Source of the DNA: Enterobacter ludwigii | Lineage (GTDB): Bacteria; Pseudomonadota; Gammaproteobacteria; Enterobacterales; Enterobacteriaceae | DNA length: 64,000 bases | NCBI GenBank assembly: GCA_023023105.1 | Contig: CP083824.1 | Location: 4,464,001-4,528,000, forward strand | Direction of reading: 5' to 3' | Shown: one piece after another, positions 22,294-33,211 of the stretch | How positions within the stretch are numbered: position 1 is the stretch's first letter | How the letters are laid out: the number at the start of each line of letters is the position of its first letter | Program-made: the position numbers and the translations under genes | Notes under the pieces: model-generated | Seen by the model: only the letters and a program-made list of their open reading frames with translations | Databases searched by the model: none | What the model was told of the DNA's origin: nothing

Positions 22294-22346
22294 GAGTTGT
22301 TCCTGGATGACAGGGAATTGAGCCAGTATCTACTGGGTGTGTCCAA
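22290..22346 (-). CDS. corL: CorL-type leader peptide of corA
   Basis: An 18-codon ORF with TTG start (MDTPSRYWLNSLSSRNNS) and an AAGAGGA ribosome-binding site 8 bases upstream. It lies between the corA promoter and corA. In Salmonella the translation of corL controls Rho-dependent termination in the corA leader. The ORF stop sits in the arm of a hairpin, as expected for such a switch. Identity with the described corL is from position and design, not from a database match. Confidence 0.6.
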   Translation of the reverse strand: MDTPSRYWLNSLSSRNNS

Positions 22347-22378
22347 GGCGAATGTCCTCTTAGCGTAATCGTGCGCGC

Positions 22379-22408
22379 ATGTTACGCCAGCAATAACTGT
22401 GGCGTCAA
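22379..22408 (-). promoter_or_regulatory. Predicted sigma70 promoter of corA
   Basis: TTGACG (-35) and TAACAT (-10) with an 18-base spacer on the minus strand. The predicted start is near 22372, giving a leader of about 230 bases before the corA ATG. The rest of the 357-base gap between corA and uvrD (22139-22495) holds corL, the hairpins and no other gene. Confidence 0.6.
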
Positions 22409-22495
22409 CACGCAACGGGACGCTGAAGGGCATTAATTGACCTTCAATGTATAAGGCTAGCAGATTATTACAAAAAAATTATATTTTTCTGAATG

Positions 22496-24658
22496 TTAGA
22501 CTGTTTCCAGCTTCGCATAGGCCGCCACCAGCCATTTGATCCCCTGCCCCTGGAACGCCACCTGCAGGCGGCTATGCTCGCCGCTGCCTTCCAGATTCAC
22601 AATGGTGCCTTCGCCAAACTTCGAATGGCGTACGCGCTGGCCCAGCTTGTAACCGGTGTCGGTTTCCGCAATCGGCGAGCCCATACGCTGATGGCTGACC
22701 GGACGGCTGATGCTCGCACGCAGACGCACCTCTTCCACACACTCTTCCGGCAACTCGCCAATAAAGCGCGATGGACGATGATACACCTCTTTACCGTACA
22801 GACGTCGGGTTTCGGCGTAGGTCAGCGTCAGCTTTTGCATCGCACGGGTGACGCCCACATAGGCCAGACGACGCTCCTCTTCCAGACGGCCACCTTCATC
22901 CAGCGACATCTGGCTCGGGAACATCCCCTCTTCCATACCGACGATAAACACCTGCGGGAATTCCAGACCTTTGGCGGAGTGCAGGGTCATCAGTTGAACC
23001 GCATCCTGCCAGGTATCCGCCTGCCCTTCGCCCGCTTCCAGCGCGGCGTGAGAGAGAAACGCCTGCAGCGGCATCAGGTCTTCGTCTTCTTCGTTGTAGC
23101 TGAACTGGCGCGTTGCCGTGACCAGTTCCTCTAAGTTCTCAATACGGGTCTGGCCCTTCTCGCCCTTTTCCTGCTCGTACATGGTTCTCAGGCCGGAGTC
23201 TTTAATCACCCGGTCGGTCTGCACGTGCAGCGGCATGTCGGTGGTTTCCTGCGCCAGAGCATCAATCAGTTCGAGGAAACGCTGCAGCGCGCTGGCAGCA
23301 CGTCCGGCGAGCGCTTTTTCCTGCAGCAGCTCGCGGCACGCCTGCCACAGCGTTAGCTGGCGGTCGCGCGATGCCTGACGTACGACGTCCAGCGTACGGT
23401 CACCGATACCACGGGTTGGTGTATTCACCACACGCTCAAAAGCCGCGTCGTCGTTACGGTTAGCGATCAGGCGCAGATACGAGAGCGCATCTTTGATTTC
23501 CTGGCGTTCGAAGAAACGCATACCGCCGTAAATACGGTACGGCATGCCCACCTGTAGCAGCGCCTCTTCCAGCACGCGTGACTGGGCGTTGCTGCGGTAG
23601 AGAATGGCGCACTGTTCCAGCGCGCCGCCGTTGTCCTGCCAGGTTTTGATGCGATTCACCACGAAGCGAGCTTCGTCGAGCTCGTTAAATGCGCAGTAAA
23701 TTGAAATCGGTTCGCCGTCGACGCCATCGGTCCACAACTTTTTACCCAGACGCCCGTTGTTATTTTCAATCAGGGCGTTGGCCGCGCTCAGGATGTTGCT
23801 GGTTGAGCGGTAGTTCTGTTCCAGACGGATGGTCTGTGCACCGGGGAAATCGTTGAGGAAGCGCTGGATGTTCTCCACTTGCGCCCCACGCCAGCCATAG
23901 ATGGACTGGTCGTCATCGCCCACGATCATCACCTTTCCGGTATCACCCGCAAGCAGACGGATCCACGCATACTGGATGTTGTTGGTATCCTGGAATTCGT
24001 CCACCAGGATATTGGTAAAGCGTTCGCGGTAGTGCTGCAGGATGTGCGGTTTGTTAAGCCATAGTTCGTGAGCGCGCAGCAGCAGCTCGGCGAAGTCCAC
24101 CAGACCGGCGCGATCGCACGCTTCCTGATAAGCCTTGTAGACGTTCTGCCAGGTCTGCTCAACCGGGTTGCCAAAGCTCTGAATATGGTGCGGGCGCAGC
24201 CCCTCGTCTTTCTGACCGTTGATGTACCACATCGCCTGACGCGGCGGCCACTGCTTCTCGTCGAGGTTCATCGCCTTAATCAGGCGCTTCAGCAAGCGGA
24301 GCTGATCTTCGCTGTCGAGGATCTGGAAATCCTGCGGCAGGTTGGCATCCATATGGTGCGCGCGCAGCAGACGGTGCGCCAGGCCGTGGAAAGTCCCCAC
24401 CCACATGCCGCCCTGGCTGGTGCCCATCAGCTGTGCGATACGGTGGCGCATCTCTGCCGCCGCCTTGTTGGTAAAGGTTACCGCCATGATGGAGTATGGC
24501 GAACAGTTCTCCACGCTCTGTAACCAGGCGATACGGTGAACCAGCACGCGCGTCTTACCACTGCCCGCCCCAGCCAGCACCAGCAGGTTAGTCCGCGAGG
24601 CCGCTACGGCTTCACGCTGTTTGTCATTAAGGCTGTCGAGCAGGTAAGAAACGTCCAT
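22496..24658 (-). CDS. uvrD: UvrD, DNA helicase II
   Basis: 720 residues from MDVSYLLDSLNDKQREAV; a start four codons upstream (MTVP) is open. Superfamily 1A helicase: Walker [10 protein letters not shown] (about 26-34), DEFQDTN Walker [22 protein letters not shown] and HSAKGLEFPQVF motifs. Unwinds DNA 3'-5' in nucleotide-excision and mismatch repair and removes RecA filaments and stalled RNA polymerase. The C-terminus (LGQRVRHSKFGEG...) is the tudor-like RNA polymerase-binding domain. A LexA box lies about 52 bases upstream. Confidence 0.98.
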   Translation of the reverse strand: MDVSYLLDSLNDKQREAVAASRTNLLVLAGAGSGKTRVLVHRIAWLQSVENCSPYSIMAVTFTNKAAAEMRHRIAQLMGTSQGGMWVGTFHGLAHRLLRAHHMDANLPQDFQILDSEDQLRLLKRLIKAMNLDEKQWPPRQAMWYINGQKDEGLRPHHIQSFGNPVEQTWQNVYKAYQEACDRAGLVDFAELLLRAHELWLNKPHILQHYRERFTNILVDEFQDTNNIQYAWIRLLAGDTGKVMIVGDDDQSIYGWRGAQVENIQRFLNDFPGAQTIRLEQNYRSTSNILSAANALIENNNGRLGKKLWTDGVDGEPISIYCAFNELDEARFVVNRIKTWQDNGGALEQCAILYRSNAQSRVLEEALLQVGMPYRIYGGMRFFERQEIKDALSYLRLIANRNDDAAFERVVNTPTRGIGDRTLDVVRQASRDRQLTLWQACRELLQEKALAGRAASALQRFLELIDALAQETTDMPLHVQTDRVIKDSGLRTMYEQEKGEKGQTRIENLEELVTATRQFSYNEEDEDLMPLQAFLSHAALEAGEGQADTWQDAVQLMTLHSAKGLEFPQVFIVGMEEGMFPSQMSLDEGGRLEEERRLAYVGVTRAMQKLTLTYAETRRLYGKEVYHRPSRFIGELPEECVEEVRLRASISRPVSHQRMGSPIAETDTGYKLGQRVRHSKFGEGTIVNLEGSGEHSRLQVAFQGQGIKWLVAAYAKLETV

Positions 24659-24709
24659 TGGCACCGTCACGTCGTGTCGGGCAGGCGAATATTTCCACTC
24701 GCCAAAACC

Positions 24710-24725
24710 CTGTTAATTTATACAG
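24710..24725. promoter_or_regulatory. LexA (SOS) box of uvrD
   Basis: CTG-TATAAATTAA-CAG on the minus strand, the exact CTG-N10-CAG form of a LexA box with an AT-rich centre, between yigB and uvrD. uvrD is a known SOS gene in E. coli. Confidence 0.85.
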
Positions 24726-24737
24726 AACAATTGATGA

Positions 24738-25454
24738 TTATATCAGCGTCGTGAGGGATGCCAACCGCGAAATTTCCACGTGCGGCAGAAGACGGCTATC
24801 GGAGGCGATCATCAGATCAGCGTTTTCCGGCTTGATCCAGCAGGCCTGCATGCCGCAGCGGATTGCACCGGCCACGTCAGTGGTCAGGTCATCGCCTACG
24901 TGCAGAATTTCACCCAGCGACAGATTCAGTTTTTCTGCCGCCAGATGATACATATCGCTGAATGGTTTGGAGCGCCCATGCGGGCCGGCACGCAGCACAA
25001 ATTTGAAGTAATCGCCAAGGCCAAACAGCTCCGGCTGGGCATTACCATTGGTGATCGCCACCAGCGGCCATTTTTCGGCCAGAGCAGCCAGCGTGTCGTG
25101 GGTTTCCTGTGGCACGTCGATACGGCTACGCCATTTGGCAAAGTTTTCCATCGACGCTTCAGCGCCAATCGCGGCATCACGCGCACTCATGCCGACGTTG
25201 AGCATGGCTTGCTCTACCGCACGGCGACGCCATTCGGTCACGTCGTGGTAAATGTCGGGTTCGGTCTCCCGCAGGGATTGACGCAGCTTCTGGAAATCCT
25301 TGTTCTGCATCGTCTTCAACGCCGGATGGTAGTTCTGCACAAACGCCAGTGACTCCTGCTCAGTACGCAGAATTACCTCGCGGTTGTCATAAAGGGTGTC
25401 ATCAAGGTCAAAGGTCAGAGCTGAGATCTGCCCGAGAGGGCGGTAAAAACGCAT
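24738..25454 (-). CDS. yigB: YigB, HAD-family FMN/phosphosugar phosphatase
   Basis: 238 residues with HAD motif [13 protein letters not shown], motif [11 protein letters not shown] and motif [17 protein letters not shown]. The E. coli enzyme dephosphorylates FMN and several metabolites. It follows xerC with a 1-base overlap, as the last gene of the dapF-yigA-xerC-yigB run before uvrD. Confidence 0.94.
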   Translation of the reverse strand: MRFYRPLGQISALTFDLDDTLYDNREVILRTEQESLAFVQNYHPALKTMQNKDFQKLRQSLRETEPDIYHDVTEWRRRAVEQAMLNVGMSARDAAIGAEASMENFAKWRSRIDVPQETHDTLAALAEKWPLVAITNGNAQPELFGLGDYFKFVLRAGPHGRSKPFSDMYHLAAEKLNLSLGEILHVGDDLTTDVAGAIRCGMQACWIKPENADLMIASDSRLLPHVEISRLASLTTLI

Positions 25455-26356
25455 TATTTCCCCCGTTTGGCGCGTGGATGCGCCGCGTCATACACCGAGG
25501 CAAGGTGTTGGAAGTCTAAGTGGGTATAGATCTGAGTGGTCGACAGATTCGCGTGGCCGAGCAATTCCTGCACGCCGCGCAGATCACCGCTCGACTCAAG
25601 CATGTGTGTCGCAAAGGAGTGACGCAGCTTGTGCGGGTGAACGTGGCTGTTCAACCCCTGCTTAATGCCCCACTCCGCAAAGCGCTTCTGCACGTTACGC
25701 GCTGAGATCCGCTTACCGAGTTTCGACAGAAACAGCGCATCTTCTTCCGCGCCAAACAGCCCGCGCAGATCCAGCCAGTGCTCAATCCAGGAGACCGCAT
25801 TGCGGCCAATCGGCAGACGGCGCTCTTTGCTGCCCTTACCCATCACCCACACTTCGCCGGTGTCCAGGTCGAGATGTTTTAAATCAAGATTGACCAGCTC
25901 AGATAGACGCAGACCGGCGCCGTACATCACCTCCAGCATTGCGCGGTCACGCACGGCCAGCGGATCGTTAAGATCAATATCCAGCAGGCGATTCACATCG
26001 TCAACGTCGATATTTTTAGGTAAATGGCGCGGCGCTTTTGGTGTGGCAATTCCTTTTGCCGGGTTGGCTTTTAACCCACCCTGGCTGACCAGCCAGTCGA
26101 AGAAACTGCGTAATGCAGAGAGCCTGAGTGCCAGACTCGCCGGGCCGAGTCCCTTGCGTCGACTACGCACCACAAAGGCTCGCACGGTTGCAGCGTCACA
26201 TTGTTGCCAGCTTTTCAGGCCGATCTCTTCGGCAATCTGCATGATGGCATCAAGCTGACGCTGATAGTTCAGTAGCGTAATCGGGCTAAGCTGACGCTCC
26301 ACGCCCAGATAGCGCAGAAAGCGCGTGACGTCAGTGGTGAGTAGTCCGTCCGTCAT
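25454..26356 (-). CDS. xerC: XerC, tyrosine site-specific recombinase
   Basis: 300 residues. N-terminal SAM-like core-binding domain, then the catalytic domain: Arg in GAGLRLSEL, Lys in [10 protein letters not shown]-x-x-R in [14 protein letters not shown], His in [16 protein letters not shown] and nucleophile Tyr in the same stretch (TQIYTHL). With XerD it resolves chromosome dimers at dif and plasmid multimers. Overlaps the end of yigA by 4 bases. Confidence 0.98.
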   Translation of the reverse strand: MTDGLLTTDVTRFLRYLGVERQLSPITLLNYQRQLDAIMQIAEEIGLKSWQQCDAATVRAFVVRSRRKGLGPASLALRLSALRSFFDWLVSQGGLKANPAKGIATPKAPRHLPKNIDVDDVNRLLDIDLNDPLAVRDRAMLEVMYGAGLRLSELVNLDLKHLDLDTGEVWVMGKGSKERRLPIGRNAVSWIEHWLDLRGLFGAEEDALFLSKLGKRISARNVQKRFAEWGIKQGLNSHVHPHKLRHSFATHMLESSGDLRGVQELLGHANLSTTQIYTHLDFQHLASVYDAAHPRAKRGK

Positions 26357-27060
26357 ACGCGCTCAATCCAGCGCTCCAGCAGCTCAGGCAGCATCAGAGC
26401 GATCTCCTGTAGCAGGTGCGTAGCTTGCCCCTGCTCATAATGATGCGCATCGCGGCTGGTAAATAACATCACGCCCAAATCGCCATCGCGCCCCATCAGC
26501 GACATCGCCACCGAGCCAATCGCTTTGGCTTCCGGTAATACCACCAGCAGCTCAGGTCCGTTTAGCGGCCCCAGGTAGTGATGTTCGTGGCCCAGACGCT
26601 GAATACGCAGCGGCTCGAACGCCTGACGGCTGAGAGCCAGATGGGTAAAACCGGACGGCGCGCCAATACGCCAGCGGTCAGGGAAAAGACGAATCGTTGC
26701 GCCCGCCAGCCCAAGCTCGCGCGCCCAGCGGTGGAAGCGACTCAGGAACTCTTCAAGGCTGTGCGCCGACGCCAGACGCGCCTGCAGATGCAGCAGACGA
26801 TAGAACAGACTTTCGTTGGTGCTGGCCTGTTCCATCAGCAGCGTCATGTTCTCTTCGAGCTGATTGATGTGGTTGCGCGAGCGTGCCATGTGCCATTCGA
26901 CCAACGACACGGTCTCACGAACCGGATGCGGCACGCGCATCTGTTCGACGACGCGTGCATTGCGAATAAAAAACTCAGGATTGCGCAGCAGATAATCAAC
27001 AACAGCTCTGTCGTCCAGTTCCGTCGCTGTTTCCTGCAGTTCTTCCCCTGGTTGTTTCAT
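26353..27060 (-). CDS. yigA: YigA, DUF484 (GAF-like) protein
   Basis: 235 residues of the DUF484 family, a GAF-like fold of unknown role that is nearly always encoded between dapF and xerC. Hydrophobic core in [15 protein letters not shown] and the end [15 protein letters not shown]. Its ATG overlaps the dapF stop (ATGA) and its stop overlaps the xerC start, so translation is probably coupled. Confidence 0.92.
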   Translation of the reverse strand: MKQPGEELQETATELDDRAVVDYLLRNPEFFIRNARVVEQMRVPHPVRETVSLVEWHMARSRNHINQLEENMTLLMEQASTNESLFYRLLHLQARLASAHSLEEFLSRFHRWARELGLAGATIRLFPDRWRIGAPSGFTHLALSRQAFEPLRIQRLGHEHHYLGPLNGPELLVVLPEAKAIGSVAMSLMGRDGDLGVMLFTSRDAHHYEQGQATHLLQEIALMLPELLERWIERV

Positions 27061-27881
27061 AGATGGATAAACCCGTCATAGACATGTGCCGCCGGGCCAG
27101 TCATATACAGTGGATGACCCGGTCCTTTCCAGGCGATATCAAGCCGACCACCTGGTAACTCCACGCGAACTTCTTCTGCCAGTAACCCTTGCGAGATGCC
27201 AACGGCCACAGCAGCACAGGCACCGCTTCCGCAGGCCTGAGTTTCGCCCGCGCCGCGCTCGTAAACCCGCAGACGGATGTGCTCACGCTTCACCACCTGC
27301 ATAAAACCGATGTTCGCGCGCTCCGGAAAACGCTCGTGGCTTTCCAGCACCGGGCCGAGCGTTTCGACGGCGGCGGTTTCCACATCATCAACCTGAATCA
27401 CGCAGTGTGGGTTACCCATCGAGACGACGCCGCACAATACTGTCTGCTCGGCCGCACGCATAATATAGGTCTTTTCCGCTTTGTTTGCGCGGAACGGTAC
27501 TGCCGAAGGCTCGAAGTTAGGTTCACCCATGTTAACGCGAACCAGCTCGTCATCAGTCACGCTGAGCACCATGCGACCATTGGCGGTGCTGACGCGGATA
27601 TCACGTTTGTTGGTTAGCCCCTTCAGGCGAACAAAGCGAGCAAAACAGCGCGCGCCATTACCGCACTGGTTAACCTCACTGCCGTCCGCGTTAAAAATAC
27701 GGTAGTGAAAATCGAGGTCGGGATCGTACGGCGGCTCAACAACCAGCAGCTGATCGAACCCCACGCCCAGATGCCGATCCGCCAGGCGACGGATCAGTTC
27801 CGGGGAGAAAAACACATTCTGCGTTACCGCGTCGACGACCATAAAATCGTTGCCAAGGCCATGCATTTTAGAGAACTGCAT
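27057..27881 (-). CDS. dapF: DapF, diaminopimelate epimerase
   Basis: 274 residues from [18 protein letters not shown]. The two catalytic cysteines are Cys73 in [10 protein letters not shown] and Cys217 in ACGSGACAA. Interconverts LL- and meso-diaminopimelate for lysine and peptidoglycan. A start four codons upstream (MEQM) is open but off the family start. Forms one transcription unit with lptM upstream and yigA, xerC and yigB downstream. Confidence 0.98.
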   Translation of the reverse strand: MQFSKMHGLGNDFMVVDAVTQNVFFSPELIRRLADRHLGVGFDQLLVVEPPYDPDLDFHYRIFNADGSEVNQCGNGARCFARFVRLKGLTNKRDIRVSTANGRMVLSVTDDELVRVNMGEPNFEPSAVPFRANKAEKTYIMRAAEQTVLCGVVSMGNPHCVIQVDDVETAAVETLGPVLESHERFPERANIGFMQVVKREHIRLRVYERGAGETQACGSGACAAVAVGISQGLLAEEVRVELPGGRLDIAWKGPGHPLYMTGPAAHVYDGFIHL

Positions 27882-27916
27882 CATTTGCTCCATTGCGCGG
27901 GTACAGAACGTTGTCG

Positions 27917-28120
27917 TCAGAGATTAACCTGAGTCGGGCCACCGTTGTCGCCACGATCGTTAGTATCTGGCGTAGAAGACTCAATGCCGCTTTGCACAGG
28001 TTTCGTCGGCGGCGGTGCGGTTTTATCCGCTGGCGGGAAATACAGTGGTCCTTTCAGTCCACAGCCAGTCAGGCTAAACAGCGTGATGAGAACGGCAAGC
28101 GTTCGAAAAGCGTTTTTCAT
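27917..28120 (-). CDS. lptM: LptM (YifL), small outer-membrane lipoprotein
   Basis: 67 residues. Signal peptide [20 protein letters not shown] with lipobox LTGC, then Gly-Leu-Lys-Gly-Pro-Leu-Tyr-Phe and a Pro-rich tail. The E. coli orthologue binds the LptD/LptE complex and helps it fold. The ATG at 28118-28120 was picked because an open frame running upstream of it has no lipobox at its start. First gene before dapF. Confidence 0.93.
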   Translation of the reverse strand: MKNAFRTLAVLITLFSLTGCGLKGPLYFPPADKTAPPPTKPVQSGIESSTPDTNDRGDNGGPTQVNL

Positions 28121-28255
28121 TATAAAATTGCCCGTAAGTTCAAATCTGGTTCTATCATCGCAGGAGAAGACACAAAAGCAAGAGTTTGCCGCTTTCCTGC
28201 AACGGGAATTATTTAGCGTTATACTGCCGCCATCACGAAAAACAGGAACAAAACT

Positions 28256-28576
28256 ATGAACGACAGTGAATTCCATCGCCTTGCCGACAACCTGTGGATG
28301 ACCATCGAAGAACGTCTTGACGACTGGGACGGCGACAGCGATATCGATTGTGAAATCAACGGCGGTATCCTGACCCTGAGCTTCGAAAACGGCAGCAAAA
28401 TTATTATTAACCGTCAGGAGCCGCTTCACCAGGTATGGCTGGCAGCCAAACAGGGTGGCTACCATTTCGACCTGAAAGACGGTGAATGGGTTTGCGACCG
28501 TAGCGGCGTCACGTTCTGGGATCTGCTGGAGCAGGCGGCGACCGCGCAAGCGGGTGAGGTCGTGAGTTTCAGGTAG
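28256..28576 (+). CDS. cyaY: CyaY, bacterial frataxin
   Basis: 106 residues, [25 protein letters not shown]..., with the acidic helix that binds iron and the IscS/IscU complex, and the conserved [13 protein letters not shown] beta-sheet part. Regulates iron-sulphur cluster assembly. It is convergent with cyaA and divergent from lptM. Confidence 0.97.
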   Translation: MNDSEFHRLADNLWMTIEERLDDWDGDSDIDCEINGGILTLSFENGSKIIINRQEPLHQVWLAAKQGGYHFDLKDGEWVCDRSGVTFWDLLEQAATAQAGEVVSFR

Positions 28577-28583
28577 TTTTGTT

Positions 28584-28610
28584 GCCCGGTGGCGCTTACG
28601 CTTACCGGGC
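28584..28610. repeat. REP palindrome between cyaY and cyaA
   Basis: GCCCGGTGGCG-CTTACG-CTTACCGGGC folds into a REP-type stem at the convergent junction of cyaY and cyaA. Confidence 0.8.
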
Positions 28611-28618
28611 GAAAAGAC

Positions 28619-31162
28619 TCAGGAGAAATACTGCTGCAACAGTGGCGTGGTGTCCTGATTTGCAGGCACCGCAGGCGTGACGGCCTGGGTCCGGAACGGG
28701 ATCACCTGCACGCGGCCATCGACGTTCACAATCTGGTAGAACTGCGGCAGGTTGAAGTTGATAAAGCTTGAGCCGTAGGTGAAGCGGTCGTGTGAAGAGG
28801 AATAGAAGCGGCTGACGTCGCGCACCAGCTCCTCTTTACTGCCTTCACAGTGGTGATAGACCTCGGCGCGGTTGGTCTCATCCAGAATGTAGATGTTGAA
28901 ACCGGCATCGTCGCCCGACTCTTCAAAGAAGAACTGAATAATCCCTTCGCTGGCAAAACCATCCACCACCTGCGGCAGTTTGACGTGGTTGGTTTCCACC
29001 TGCACGGACAGGCCATGCAGCTTGTTGTGCGAAATTGCGCCATAAAATTCGATGGCGTTTTCCAGTTTCTGTACCGACACGTTCAGACGTTCAAAGAACA
29101 AGCCCCAGGTCTGACCGGAGACGCGCAGCGCTTTAAAGCGCCCGGTTTCCTGGCGAGTACTGGAGAGACGCAGTTCAATACATTCAGAGACCAGTTGCTG
29201 CACACGAGTACGAATCAACCCGCGCAGATGCTGGCTGTAGCAGAACACTTCTACACTGTCCGGCGGCGCGGCATCCTGGTGCATCTTGCCGAGAATGGTT
29301 TTCAGCGCTTCGATCATCGCCTGCTCGCCGTTGAAATGCAGGGTACGCACTTCGTTCCACGAGTTGCGATAAAGCAGGTCAACGCTGCCCACCAGGCAGT
29401 TTTGCTGCTCGCCAAAGCTAAAGACGTCCAGCTTACGGAAATCAAAATGGACCACCTGATTGCGGAAAGCCGCCGTCGGGTCGTATTCCAGGTTGACGAT
29501 AATCGCCAGATGGCGGATTTCACACGGGCTGTAGAGCGCTTTTGGCGTTGGCGCAGGCAGGCGCAGCGGGAAGTGATGGGACACATCCGCTACCATCTCC
29601 TGCAGTTTGGCTAAATCGACGACCTCGTTACCCTTGATGAACAAACGGGTACGTGAAGTCAGCAGGCCGTTAAACCAGGCCCAGGCCACCAGCTTGTTCA
29701 GGTAGCGGTTATACTCCAGCGGCTGATGGCTGATGATCGAATCCATGCTTGGCGCACGGTTGTACAGATACCACCCGGTGCGGTTCGCGCGTCCCGGCGG
29801 CACATAGATAAACGTCAGATTCGGTTCAGACAGGTCAGGCGAAATCTGCGGGTTAACCAGCGTGACTTTACCTGGCAGCGCTTCAAACGCAGCGTACAGT
29901 TTACGGGTCAACACCCCGATATCCTGCGGGCTGGCGGAGACGCTGAGATTATTGCGGCGCGCAAAGCGGATCAGGTTACGGTAGCTTTGCATCATCGCAT
30001 CAAGCAATTCGTTGTGCGCTTCACGCACCTGGTCGATTTTCCAGTTGGCGCGGTTGTCGAGCATGGACAGACGCTCTTCGTCCCATCCCCACTCTTTGAC
30101 TAACTGACTAACTACTTCACGACGCCAGCCAACGCAGGCGCGTTCGCGGCTCAATTTTTCACAGACTTTGAGATAGAAACATCGACGCACCAGGTCAAGA
30201 CGCGTGGTGTCTTCAATGGCATTCAGGTATTCGGTGACGCGTTCGAGCATCATGCAGTAGGCATCAAGCCCGAAGGAGACAATCTCGCCATCGTGCAGAC
30301 GCTGTTTGATGTCTTTCGCCAGCAGGCGCGGCGTGGGGTATTCCCAGGAGTAGGCTTCGAGCAGCAGCGTTTTCAGCACCGCTTTATACGGGGAGTCAAT
30401 GCTCTTATAGAGCTGCCAGAGGCTCGCGCCAAAGTACTCTTCGGCCGACAGGGAACTCAGGCCGCCCAGGTCCAGCCATTCGTTTGGCGTCAGCACGCCC
30501 TGCGCATACAGCGACATGACGTAATCGTCGTAATGCTCTTCTTCTTCGCACGGCACCATATTCCAAAGAATACGCTTACCGGCCAGACGAACGGCAGTAC
30601 GGTAAAATTCATCCAGCAACAAAATGTGCTGGGTCGAGCCGCAGTCCTCACCACCCAGACTGCCGCTTTCGTTATGACGGAAACGGTTTTCATCAATCAG
30701 GAAGAAACTCACTTCCACGCCGAGCGACGCAGCCCAGCTCTCCAGCAGGCTGCATTTACGCTGCAGCAGCTGACGCTCTTCGTTATCGAGCCAGGACTGG
30801 TGGCAGACCCAGATGTCCAGGTCAGAAGAACAGCTTTGCCCTACCGATGAGGTACTTCCCATAGAGTAAACGCCGGTAATCGGCAGTTCACCTTTCGGGG
30901 ACTCCTGCGGCGGGATGCCACGGTAGAGTTCAAGCTCATTCAGATAATGCTGTTGGGTTTCATCAGGCGTGAAAAGGCAAATGCCCTGGGGAACGTTACC
31001 ATCGAGGTAACCCGGCATCAGCGGATGGTGATAGTGCAATAATGTCGGCAGCAGACTGTATACCTGCTGGAAAGCAGGGCCCATAGCAGCAAGCGCGCGA
31101 TCCACACGCAGTTGATTTATGGCATCCAGTCTCTGTTTCAGAGTCTCAATATAGAGGTACAA
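28619..31162 (-). CDS. cyaA: CyaA, class I adenylate cyclase
   Basis: 847 residues with a TTG start (codon 31160-31162), the same rare start as in E. coli, which limits its translation. The N-terminal half is catalytic, with the class I motif [19 protein letters not shown] and [20 protein letters not shown]. The C-terminal half couples to the glucose PTS through phospho-EIIA. Makes cAMP. A CRP site about 140 bases upstream suggests feedback control. Confidence 0.97.
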   Translation of the reverse strand: MYLYIETLKQRLDAINQLRVDRALAAMGPAFQQVYSLLPTLLHYHHPLMPGYLDGNVPQGICLFTPDETQQHYLNELELYRGIPPQESPKGELPITGVYSMGSTSSVGQSCSSDLDIWVCHQSWLDNEERQLLQRKCSLLESWAASLGVEVSFFLIDENRFRHNESGSLGGEDCGSTQHILLLDEFYRTAVRLAGKRILWNMVPCEEEEHYDDYVMSLYAQGVLTPNEWLDLGGLSSLSAEEYFGASLWQLYKSIDSPYKAVLKTLLLEAYSWEYPTPRLLAKDIKQRLHDGEIVSFGLDAYCMMLERVTEYLNAIEDTTRLDLVRRCFYLKVCEKLSRERACVGWRREVVSQLVKEWGWDEERLSMLDNRANWKIDQVREAHNELLDAMMQSYRNLIRFARRNNLSVSASPQDIGVLTRKLYAAFEALPGKVTLVNPQISPDLSEPNLTFIYVPPGRANRTGWYLYNRAPSMDSIISHQPLEYNRYLNKLVAWAWFNGLLTSRTRLFIKGNEVVDLAKLQEMVADVSHHFPLRLPAPTPKALYSPCEIRHLAIIVNLEYDPTAAFRNQVVHFDFRKLDVFSFGEQQNCLVGSVDLLYRNSWNEVRTLHFNGEQAMIEALKTILGKMHQDAAPPDSVEVFCYSQHLRGLIRTRVQQLVSECIELRLSSTRQETGRFKALRVSGQTWGLFFERLNVSVQKLENAIEFYGAISHNKLHGLSVQVETNHVKLPQVVDGFASEGIIQFFFEESGDDAGFNIYILDETNRAEVYHHCEGSKEELVRDVSRFYSSSHDRFTYGSSFINFNLPQFYQIVNVDGRVQVIPFRTQAVTPAVPANQDTTPLLQQYFS

Positions 31163-31512
31163 GACGTATCGCCTGATGTTTCCGGGTGTCGCAAACTATT
31201 CAAAACACGAATAACAGCGGACCCGCAGTATTTCAAAAAGATAACCGTTACCCTTTTTCGCCCTTATCATTTTTGGTGGTACCGACGAAAAAATGGTCTA
31301 AAACGTGATCAATTTAACACCTTGCCGATTGACCGTAAAGAAAGATGCGCTACATACAAGTGTAGCACCGTTCTGTACGTGTAAATTCCTGAATACGGCT
31401 ATGGCTGACGAATACGCCGCCTTGTCCCTCTCACTCTTCATCAACCGTAAAACTGCCATCCCAGAGTCAACAATGTTAGGATGGTTAGCGATTGATAATG
31501 ACGGTAACAAGC
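31163..31512. promoter_or_regulatory. Divergent cyaA-hemC control region
   Basis: 350 bases with no convincing gene. It holds the CRP site for cyaA near its middle, AT-rich stretches for both promoters and, next to hemC, the sequence GGTAACAAGC before ATG as a weak ribosome-binding site. Short open frames here lack ribosome-binding sites and are shadows. Confidence 0.6.
31301..31322 (-). promoter_or_regulatory. CRP site of the cyaA promoter
   Basis: AAACGTGATCAATTTAACACCT on the plus strand matches the CRP consensus, with core CGTGA-N6-TAACA (8 of 10). In E. coli a CRP site at this place represses the main cyaA promoter. Confidence 0.75.
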
Positions 31513-32454
31513 ATGTTAGACAATGTTTTGAGAATTGCCACACGCCAAAGCCCTCTTGCGCTCTGGCAGGCACATTATGTGAAGCAGCGCCTTGAAGCCT
31601 GCCACGGTGGATTGCGCGTCGAGCTAGTGCCGATGGTCACGCGTGGTGATGTGATCCTTGATACGCCGCTGGCGAAAGTGGGCGGCAAAGGCCTGTTTGT
31701 CAAAGAACTGGAACTGGCATTGCTTGAGAACCGCGCTGATATTGCCGTACATTCGATGAAAGACGTGCCCGTCGAGTTTCCGGAAGGGCTGGGTCTGGTG
31801 ACAATCTGCGAGCGCGAAGACCCGCGTGACGCGTTTGTCTCTAACCACTATGACTCGCTTGATGCGCTGCCTGAGGGCTGTGTGGTTGGCACGTCCAGTT
31901 TACGCCGTCAGTGTCAGTTGGCAGAGCGTCGTCCGGACCTGATCATCCGCTCGCTGCGCGGTAACGTCGGCACGCGTCTGAGCAAGCTGGATAACGGCGA
32001 TTACGATGCCATTATTCTTGCGGTGGCGGGTCTGAAGCGTCTGGGGCTGGAGTCGCGCATTCGTGTGGCGTTGCCACCGGAGCTGTCGCTGCCCGCCGTG
32101 GGTCAGGGTGCGGTCGGCATTGAGTGCCGTCTGGACGATGCGCGAACCCGCGCACTCCTTGCCCCACTGAACCATGACGAGACCGCTATTCGCGTAAAAG
32201 CCGAACGTGCGATGAATACCCGCCTCGAAGGAGGGTGCCAGGTGCCGATTGGCAGCTATGCTGAATTAATTAACGGTGAGCTGTGGTTGCGTGCACTGGT
32301 TGGCGCACCGGACGGTTCGCAGATGGTACGCGGTGAGCGTCGCGGCAAAGCACAGGATGCCGATCAGCTTGGCGTGTCGCTGGCAGAAGAGTTACTGGAT
32401 AACGGCGCCCGCGAGATTCTGGCTGACGTTTATAATGGAGAACCCCCTGCATGA
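31513..32454 (+). CDS. hemC: HemC, porphobilinogen deaminase
   Basis: 313 residues from [19 protein letters not shown]; starts further upstream are open but not family-like. Builds hydroxymethylbilane from four porphobilinogens on a dipyrromethane cofactor that is bound to Cys242 in [12 protein letters not shown]. The substrate-site Arg residues are in [12 protein letters not shown] and [11 protein letters not shown]. First gene of hemCDXY; the last 4 bases overlap the hemD start. Confidence 0.98.
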   Translation: MLDNVLRIATRQSPLALWQAHYVKQRLEACHGGLRVELVPMVTRGDVILDTPLAKVGGKGLFVKELELALLENRADIAVHSMKDVPVEFPEGLGLVTICEREDPRDAFVSNHYDSLDALPEGCVVGTSSLRRQCQLAERRPDLIIRSLRGNVGTRLSKLDNGDYDAIILAVAGLKRLGLESRIRVALPPELSLPAVGQGAVGIECRLDDARTRALLAPLNHDETAIRVKAERAMNTRLEGGCQVPIGSYAELINGELWLRALVGAPDGSQMVRGERRGKAQDADQLGVSLAEELLDNGAREILADVYNGEPPA

Positions 32455-33191
32455 GTATTCTTGTCACCCGCCCTTCTCCCGCAGGAGAGCAATTAGTGAG
32501 CCGTCTGCGCGCACTGGGGCAGGTGGCCTGGAGTTTTCCGCTTATTGAATTCTCCCCGGGTCGGGAACTGTCTGTGCTCGCCGACCAGATGAATACCCTT
32601 CAGGAAGGCGATCTGCTGTTCGCGCTGTCGCAACATGCCGTGGAATATGCCCACGCACAGCTGCAACAGCAAGGTCTGACCTGGCCAACCGCCCCCCGCT
32701 ATTTCGCGATTGGCCGCTCGACGGCGCTGGCTTTACATACCATCAGCGGTGCGAATGTGCGTTACCCGTTAGATCGGGAAATCAGCGAAGTCTTGCTACA
32801 ATTACCTGAATTACAAACTATTGCCGGCAAGCGTGCGCTGATTTTACGCGGTAACGGCGGACGTGAACTGTTGGGTGAAACGCTGCTGGAGCGTGGAGCT
32901 GATATCACGTTCGTTGAGTGTTATCAGCGCTGTGCAAAACACTACGATGGCGCGGAAGAGGCGATGCGCTGGCACGCGCGAGGCATCAATACGCTGGTGG
33001 TGACCAGCGGTGAAATGTTACAACAGCTTTGGGCACTGATACCGCTTTGGTATCGCGAAAACTGGTTACTCCGCTGTCGACTTCTGGTCGTCAGTGAGCG
33101 TCTGGCGAACAAGGCCCGGGAACTGGGCTGGCAGGATATTCGGATCGCTGATAACGCCGACAACGATGCGCTGCTGCGCGCATTACAATAA
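32451..33191 (+). CDS. hemD: HemD, uroporphyrinogen-III synthase
   Basis: 246 residues, starting [23 protein letters not shown]. The family is weakly conserved, but the ILVTRP start, GRSTALAL and the position in hemCDXY make the call safe. Closes hydroxymethylbilane with inversion of ring D. ATG overlaps the hemC stop (ATGA), so translation is coupled. Confidence 0.97.
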   Translation: MSILVTRPSPAGEQLVSRLRALGQVAWSFPLIEFSPGRELSVLADQMNTLQEGDLLFALSQHAVEYAHAQLQQQGLTWPTAPRYFAIGRSTALALHTISGANVRYPLDREISEVLLQLPELQTIAGKRALILRGNGGRELLGETLLERGADITFVECYQRCAKHYDGAEEAMRWHARGINTLVVTSGEMLQQLWALIPLWYRENWLLRCRLLVVSERLANKARELGWQDIRIADNADNDALLRALQ

Positions 33192-33211
33192 CTCTCAAAT
33201 GGGAAGCCATA

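Noticed and set aside
22362..22380. Tiny ATG frame (MRARLR) near the corA promoter
   Set aside because: Its ATG overlaps the predicted -10 box, so it would not be in the transcript.
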